The position numbers and the translations under genes are program-made. Below are positions 59,735-64,000 of a stretch of DNA of 64,000 nucleotides, piece by piece. A model generated the notes under the pieces. It ran no database searches. It saw only the letters and a program-made list of their open reading frames with translations, and was not told the origin of the DNA. Where the stretch lies: the NCBI RefSeq assembly GCF_000576305.1, contig NZ_BAVZ01000007.1, positions 186,001-250,000 of the forward strand, in the 5' to 3' direction. Within the stretch, counting starts at the first letter, position 1. Each line of letters opens with the position of its first letter. The DNA comes from Paenibacillus pini JCM 16418. Its GTDB lineage: Bacteria > Bacillota > Bacilli > Paenibacillales > Paenibacillaceae.

Positions 59735-60610
59735 ATGAAAATACGTAACAACTTCATCAAAGAAAATATCACCGGTTATTTGTTTATCCTTCCTCAGATG
59801 ATCGTTTTCTTAGCCTTTCTCGTCTACCCGATCCTTGAGGGTATAAGACTTAGCATGTACCGGATTAATTATCAGAATGAAAGATTTGTTGGACTGGATA
59901 ACTATGTATCCCTATTCAATGATCCTGTGTTTTTTAAGGCACTCATGAATACGGTCATATTCGTTGTCTTTATCGTAATTCTTACGGTCGGGTTTGCGCT
60001 TTTCGTAGCTTCTGCCGTATTTGATAAGAATGCGAAGTACGTGTCGTTTATAAGAGGAAGTTACTATATCCCAGTCATGGTTTCCATGGTTGTTATGAGT
60101 ATGATCTGGAGCTTCTTGCTGAATCCAGCCAATGGACTCATTTCTTATTTTGCCAAGGACATGGGCATGGGTACGTTCAATCTATTAGGGAATAAAACAA
60201 CCGTACTACCTATCATTATCTTTGTCACTTTTGCAACAAACGTAGGTCAAGCCATCATTCTTTACATCGCAGCTATGATTGGTGTACCTAAAGACCTCTT
60301 TGAAGCTGCAGAGATCGACGGAGCTAATCGCTGGCAAGTTATTCGTAAAATATTGATTCCATCCGTTTCATCGACAACGGTATACATTTCGATTATTAAT
60401 ATTATTGCGGTTCTCAAAATATTTGTGGTTATCCAGCTATTAACGGGTGGTGGACCGAATAATTCATCTGTCACATTGATGTACTATCTTTATAACAATG
60501 CCTTTAAATATAATCAGCTCGGCACAGCATCGGCAGTCGGAGTGATTATGTTCGTAATTACATTGGTATTGTCGGTACCTCAGTTGAGATCCATCATCAA
60601 GGCGAAGTGA
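59735..60610 (+). CDS. Sugar ABC transporter permease (MalF-type)
   Basis: This 291-residue inner-membrane permease has about six helices and the cytoplasmic EAA loop, AAEIDGANRWQVIRKILIP (about 190-208), where the ATPase docks. It pairs with the next gene to form the channel. Its place right after the binding protein makes it the first permease of the nan importer. A 77-bp gap separates it from the binding-protein gene, with no clear terminator. Strong AAAGGTGAG site. Confidence 0.9.
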   Translation: MKIRNNFIKENITGYLFILPQMIVFLAFLVYPILEGIRLSMYRINYQNERFVGLDNYVSLFNDPVFFKALMNTVIFVVFIVILTVGFALFVASAVFDKNAKYVSFIRGSYYIPVMVSMVVMSMIWSFLLNPANGLISYFAKDMGMGTFNLLGNKTTVLPIIIFVTFATNVGQAIILYIAAMIGVPKDLFEAAEIDGANRWQVIRKILIPSVSSTTVYISIINIIAVLKIFVVIQLLTGGGPNNSSVTLMYYLYNNAFKYNQLGTASAVGVIMFVITLVLSVPQLRSIIKAK

Positions 60611-60622
60611 GGAGGAAACAAC

Positions 60623-61465
60623 ATGACGCAGGTTAAAAACAAGAAAAAGATGGAGAAGTTTGATGTCATATCAAACGCTGTAATCATCCTCTTCGCGGTT
60701 CTGAACCTTTTCCCATTGTACTGGTTATTTACAAGTTCTTTGAAGAACAGCTCGGATGTCGTCAAAATGCCTCCTGACTGGTGGCCTAAGACATTCACCT
60801 TATCAAATTATGTTGATATCTTCCGGGACCAACCGGCTCTGAGATGGGCATTTAACAGTTTATACGTTTCAGGTATATCAACGATATTAGTTATTGTTTT
60901 TGGTTCAATGGCCGCATATGCATTCTCGAAAATTGACTTTAAATTCAAAAATATAATCTATATCATTTTTATCTCAAGCTTGATGATTCCGAAGGAAATC
61001 ATGATTGTACCTTTGTTCCGTATCATTCAGGATTTCGGAATGGTGAACAGTTACAGTGGGATGATCTGGCCGAACGTGGCCGCAGCATTTGGTGTGTTTT
61101 TGCTCAAAGGATTCTTTGATTCAACTCCAAATGCCTTGAGAGAGGCAGCAAGAATCGATGGAGCAGGGGAGTGGAAGACATTTACTCGAATCATGCTTCC
61201 CATCGTTAAACCTGGACTCGGTGCACTATTTATTTTGAACTTCGTTCAAGTATGGAACGATTACCTATGGCAGTTAGTTGTAGGACAAGACAAGAGTATG
61301 AAGACGTTAATGGTTGGTACAGCTACGTTGATGCAGGATCTAAATCCGAACTTTGCCTATAAAATGGCTGGAGCGACGGTTGCCGCGATTCCAATGCTAA
61401 TCATCTTCTTGTTATTCCAGCGCTACTTCACTTCAGGAATGACAGCAGGTGCAGTGAAAGAGTAA
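60623..61465 (+). CDS. Sugar ABC transporter permease (MalG-type)
   Basis: This 280-residue second permease has the EAA loop as EAARIDGAGEWKTFTRIMLP (about 173-192) and the usual C-terminal FQRYFTSGMTAGAVKE that marks MalG-type subunits of carbohydrate importers. It sits 12 bp after the first permease, with GGAGGAA before ATG. Together with the binding protein it would import sialic acid, given ATP from an ATPase encoded elsewhere. Confidence 0.91.
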   Translation: MTQVKNKKKMEKFDVISNAVIILFAVLNLFPLYWLFTSSLKNSSDVVKMPPDWWPKTFTLSNYVDIFRDQPALRWAFNSLYVSGISTILVIVFGSMAAYAFSKIDFKFKNIIYIIFISSLMIPKEIMIVPLFRIIQDFGMVNSYSGMIWPNVAAAFGVFLLKGFFDSTPNALREAARIDGAGEWKTFTRIMLPIVKPGLGALFILNFVQVWNDYLWQLVVGQDKSMKTLMVGTATLMQDLNPNFAYKMAGATVAAIPMLIIFLLFQRYFTSGMTAGAVKE

Positions 61466-61492
61466 AAACTAGAATGTCTGGAGTTGTGACGG

Positions 61493-62194
61493 ATGGATAG
61501 AGATAATAATATGTTGAGTAAAATTCAAGATAAGCTGGTTGTTTCCTGCCAGGCCTTGCCTGAAGAGCCACTCCATAGCCCATTTATAATGGGCAGAATG
61601 GCATACGCTGCGTTTTTAGGTGGAGCTGGGGGAATTCGAGCAAACAGTGTTGAAGATATTCATGAAATCAAGAAACATGTCGATCTTCCTATTATAGGAA
61701 TTATCAAGCGGGTGTATGATGACTGCGACGTATTTATCACACCAACCCTGAAGGAGATTGATGAGCTCTGCGCTGAAGGTGTGGATATGATTGCCCTAGA
61801 TGCGACAGACCGCATCAGGCCCGATGGATCGACCATCTCGGAACTATTCCCGATGATAAGAGAAAAATATAAAAATCAGCTGTTTATGGCGGATTGCTCA
61901 ACGTATGAAGAAGCGATGAAGGCGGCTGAACTTGGATTTGACTGCGTGGGAACTACACTGAGTGGATATACGGAAGCAACGAAAGGTAAGTCATTACCGG
62001 ATTTTGAATTGGTAGAGAAACTTGTAAAGAACTCCTCCGTACCTGTTATTTCAGAAGGTGGAATCTCAACTCCAGAAGAATTAAAGAGAATGTACGAACT
62101 CGGGGTGAATGCTGCGGTTGTCGGATCAGCTATTACAAGACCAATGGATATCACTAAGAGGTTCATGAAAGCTGTTCGCAAACAGGAAGGATAG
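61493..62194 (+). CDS. nanE: N-acetylmannosamine-6-phosphate 2-epimerase
   Basis: This 233-residue TIM-barrel enzyme converts ManNAc-6-P to GlcNAc-6-P, which NagA and NagB (48.5-50.4 kb) then degrade. Family motifs are VVSCQALPEEPLHS at the start, GGIRANS, IIGIIKRVY (catalytic Lys), DATDRIRPDG, ADCSTYEEA and VISEGGIST (catalytic Glu). The start is ATG 61493 after GGAG; ATG 61511 is a less likely second choice. It overlaps neither neighbour but is nine bases ahead of nanK. Confidence 0.92.
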   Translation: MDRDNNMLSKIQDKLVVSCQALPEEPLHSPFIMGRMAYAAFLGGAGGIRANSVEDIHEIKKHVDLPIIGIIKRVYDDCDVFITPTLKEIDELCAEGVDMIALDATDRIRPDGSTISELFPMIREKYKNQLFMADCSTYEEAMKAAELGFDCVGTTLSGYTEATKGKSLPDFELVEKLVKNSSVPVISEGGISTPEELKRMYELGVNAAVVGSAITRPMDITKRFMKAVRKQEG

Positions 62195-62202
62195 ATGGGC
62201 GA

Positions 62203-63081
62203 ATGAAAATATTAGCCGTCGATATTGGGGGTACGAACACCAAGATTTGTATCTGTGATGAACTAGGAACCATCGATCAGTTCAAGGAGTATGCAACAGA
62301 GAGTCATTTGGGAGGCCCGCATGTCATCGAGCGATTGCTTACAATGATAGCAGAATATGAGAGATTTGACGCCATTGCTATTAGTACGGCGGGCCAAGTG
62401 AATGCCGAAGAGGGATATATCGTGTATGCGAACGAGAATATACCTAACTATACGGGAACCAGAATTAAAGATATTGTCGAAAATAAATTTCATAAACCTG
62501 TTAAAATAGAGAATGATGTGAATGCGGCTGCATTAGGGGAGGCATACTTTGGTGCAGCTAAACCCTTTGACGATTTCTTGTGCTTAACGTTTGGTACTGG
62601 AATTGGTGGAGCGATTGTCATGAATCACCAGATCTACAAAGGAGCGAATGGTGTGGCTGCGGAATTTGGTCATATCTTTACCCATCCATTATCGGAAACC
62701 CGTGAAGATGGAAGAAAACCATACTATGAGACATATGCTTCAACCACCGCTTTGGTGAAATCGGCGCAACAGGCAGATCCTGAATGTATAAACGGCAAAA
62801 TTTTATTTGATAAAATAAATAACGGAGATACGAAGCTTATACGTATCTTACATTCATGGGCTGATGAAGTATCTATTGGCTTAGCATCCTTTATTCATAT
62901 TTTTAATCCATCGGCCATTATCGTCGGAGGCGGCGTGATGGAGCAAGAAGAATTAGTTCATCGAATCGAACGTAAGACGAAGACTTTAATTATGGAGAGC
63001 TTCGCTGATGTAAGCATTCTAAGGGCTTCCTTAGGAAATAAAGCTGGTGTTTTAGGTGCTGCATCCTTATTCTTACATTAA
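62203..63081 (+). CDS. nanK: N-acetylmannosamine kinase (ROK family)
   Basis: This 292-residue ROK sugar kinase has VDIGGTNTK (ATP site), ENDVNAAALGE (the catalytic Asp) and LTFGTGIGGAIV. The operon makes it the ManNAc kinase. Unlike most ROK proteins it lacks the zinc motif CxCGxxGCxE: the matching region reads GHIFTHPLSETREDGRKP and then YYETYAS, with no Cys. Zinc-free ROK kinases are known, so activity is still expected. It sits nine bases after nanE, with GATGGGCG weakly acting as the binding site. Confidence 0.86.
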   Translation: MKILAVDIGGTNTKICICDELGTIDQFKEYATESHLGGPHVIERLLTMIAEYERFDAIAISTAGQVNAEEGYIVYANENIPNYTGTRIKDIVENKFHKPVKIENDVNAAALGEAYFGAAKPFDDFLCLTFGTGIGGAIVMNHQIYKGANGVAAEFGHIFTHPLSETREDGRKPYYETYASTTALVKSAQQADPECINGKILFDKINNGDTKLIRILHSWADEVSIGLASFIHIFNPSAIIVGGGVMEQEELVHRIERKTKTLIMESFADVSILRASLGNKAGVLGAASLFLH

Positions 63082-63109
63082 ATCCATGTTGGAGAAAGGG
63101 GGGGAACCC

Positions 63110-63964
63110 TTGCGTACGATCAGTATTTTTTCCTCTATTCACTCAAAGTATAACAACTTAACGAATACAGAGAAAAAAGTGGCAGACTATGTGCTGGAGA
63201 ACACCAAAAGTGTAGTTTATATGTCGATTACTGACCTTGCAGATGCATGTGATGTAGGCGAATCAAGTATTTTTCGATTTTGTAAGTCTTTGAGTTATAA
63301 GGGCTATCAGGAATTTAAGATTGCACTCGCGCATAGTATTGCCGTGGAGAATGAGATTCCACAGCTAACGGATCATGTTCTAATGGATGATACGATCGAG
63401 CAAGTATCTTCTAAGGTATTGTCAACCAATATCAGTGCTCTTAACGAAACATACAATTTATTAGATGTTCAAATTATGGATCAAGCCATAGACTTCTTAA
63501 TTAACGCAGAACATGTGTTATTCTTTGGTGTTGGATCTTCTTTAATTACGGCAATGGAAGCCAAAATTAAATTTATGCGGATTACAAATAAGATGGAATG
63601 CTCCATGGATTCACATCTTCAGATGATGTCTGCGGCACTGATGACGAAACGAGACGTTGCCGTAATTATTTCGTATTCAGGATCTACGAAGGACTCGATT
63701 GAAGTGGCAAGAAAAGCGAAAGAGCGTGGTGCAACAGTCATCTCAATTACTAGGTTTGTGAAATCACCTTTAACCTCATATTCTGACTTAACGTTATTAT
63801 GCGGAGCTAACGAAGGACCATTGCAAGGCGGTTCATTATCAGCGAAGATTTCCCAGCTCTACCTGCTGGATATTCTGTATGTTGAATACTTCAAAAGAAC
63901 CAATGAGCAGTCCATCATGAATAAGGAAAGTACAGCTAGAGCGGTGACGGAGAAGCTGCTTTAA
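63110..63964 (+). CDS. MurR/RpiR-family regulator, probably of the nan operon
   Basis: This 284-residue RpiR regulator has an N-terminal helix-turn-helix (MSITDLADACDVGESSIFRFCK, about residues 38-59) and a C-terminal SIS domain (FFGVGSSLITAMEAK, IISYSGSTKDSIEVA). It closes the nan operon, so it should act as the local regulator (NanR-like), sensing ManNAc-6-P or GlcNAc-6-P. The frame is open from 63056, but AAAGGGGGGG lies six bases before TTG 63110, so that start is used. It is a paralog of the RpiR gene in the nag operon. Confidence 0.86.
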   Translation: MRTISIFSSIHSKYNNLTNTEKKVADYVLENTKSVVYMSITDLADACDVGESSIFRFCKSLSYKGYQEFKIALAHSIAVENEIPQLTDHVLMDDTIEQVSSKVLSTNISALNETYNLLDVQIMDQAIDFLINAEHVLFFGVGSSLITAMEAKIKFMRITNKMECSMDSHLQMMSAALMTKRDVAVIISYSGSTKDSIEVARKAKERGATVISITRFVKSPLTSYSDLTLLCGANEGPLQGGSLSAKISQLYLLDILYVEYFKRTNEQSIMNKESTARAVTEKLL

Positions 63965-63992
63965 GTTTAAACATAGACGAGGAGATTGGGAC

Positions 63993-64000
63993 ATGATTCT
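63993..64000 (+). CDS. Start of another gene (cut by the window end)
   Basis: GAGGAG (63980-63985) lies eight bases before an ATG at 63993, 28 bases after the RpiR stop. Only two codons are visible, so nothing can be said of the product; a further nan-operon gene is likely. Confidence 0.4.

Noticed and set aside
1..64000. Prophage, transposon or tRNA genes
   Set aside because: No integrase, transposase, terminal repeats with target duplication, or cloverleaf-like tRNA sequence was recognised. The fibre-like protein alone is not evidence of a phage, as no tail, capsid or lysis genes are nearby.

Overview
This window reads as a chromosome segment of an endospore-forming Bacillales bacterium, most likely Paenibacillus or a close relative. 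The evidence is a near-complete GerE, an EcsAB pair, CheX, YheC/YheD, YjcZ, YhcN/YlaJ and CgeB-type proteins, AGGAGG-type ribosome binding sites, and many TTG/GTG starts. The assignment comes from reading the proteins; no database search was run. || Layout. 1-16 kb is mixed housekeeping and regulation: the tail of an aminoglycoside-phosphotransferase-like gene, a PHP phosphatase, a LysR regulator, cheX, two SDRs, a DEAD-box helicase, ecsAB, a YjcZ sporulation peptide, an aminotransferase, a pyridoxamine-oxidase-like gene divergent from a MocR regulator, an AraC regulator, a 38-residue Arg-rich small ORF, a kinase-like protein and psd. || 15.8-47.1 kb is a very large, apparently spore-surface glycosylation locus. 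It holds yheC/D, about a dozen glycosyltransferases (GT2, GT4, GT-D and CgeB types), a sugar nucleotidyltransferase, a three-gene module for a UDP-N-acetyl-6-deoxy-L-hexosamine, two further sugar epimerases/dehydratases, a DUF1796 peptidase-like protein and several small unknown proteins. At its heart is a giant fibre-like protein made of 132 uninterrupted ten-residue repeats. Many of the transferases carry Lys/Arg-rich tails and a run of G-[aromatic]-x-x tetrads, which also occurs in a small non-enzymatic protein of the cluster. Sigma-K-like promoters (AC-N17-CATAnnnTA/TG) precede several of the transcription units and also gerE at 56.2 kb, which argues for mother-cell expression late in sporulation. 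|| 47.3-64 kb holds a YhcN-type lipoprotein, the GlcNAc-6-P catabolic operon (rpiR-nagB-nagA), the Fur-controlled efeOBU iron/haem uptake operon, a small membrane protein, gerE, and a sialic-acid operon (nanA, SGNH esterase, ABC importer, nanE, nanK, RpiR regulator). NanA, NanK, NanE, NagA and NagB together would take N-acetylneuraminate to fructose-6-phosphate. The nag and nan promoters share the 12-mer TGAAAATAATTT, suggesting one RpiR-type operator links the two operons. || Quality note: at least seven genes are broken by what looks like a single-base indel, mostly one missing base in a short homopolymer. Either this strain carries many fresh pseudogenes or, more likely, the sequence has residual indel errors. 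Broken genes are described by their reconstructed product.
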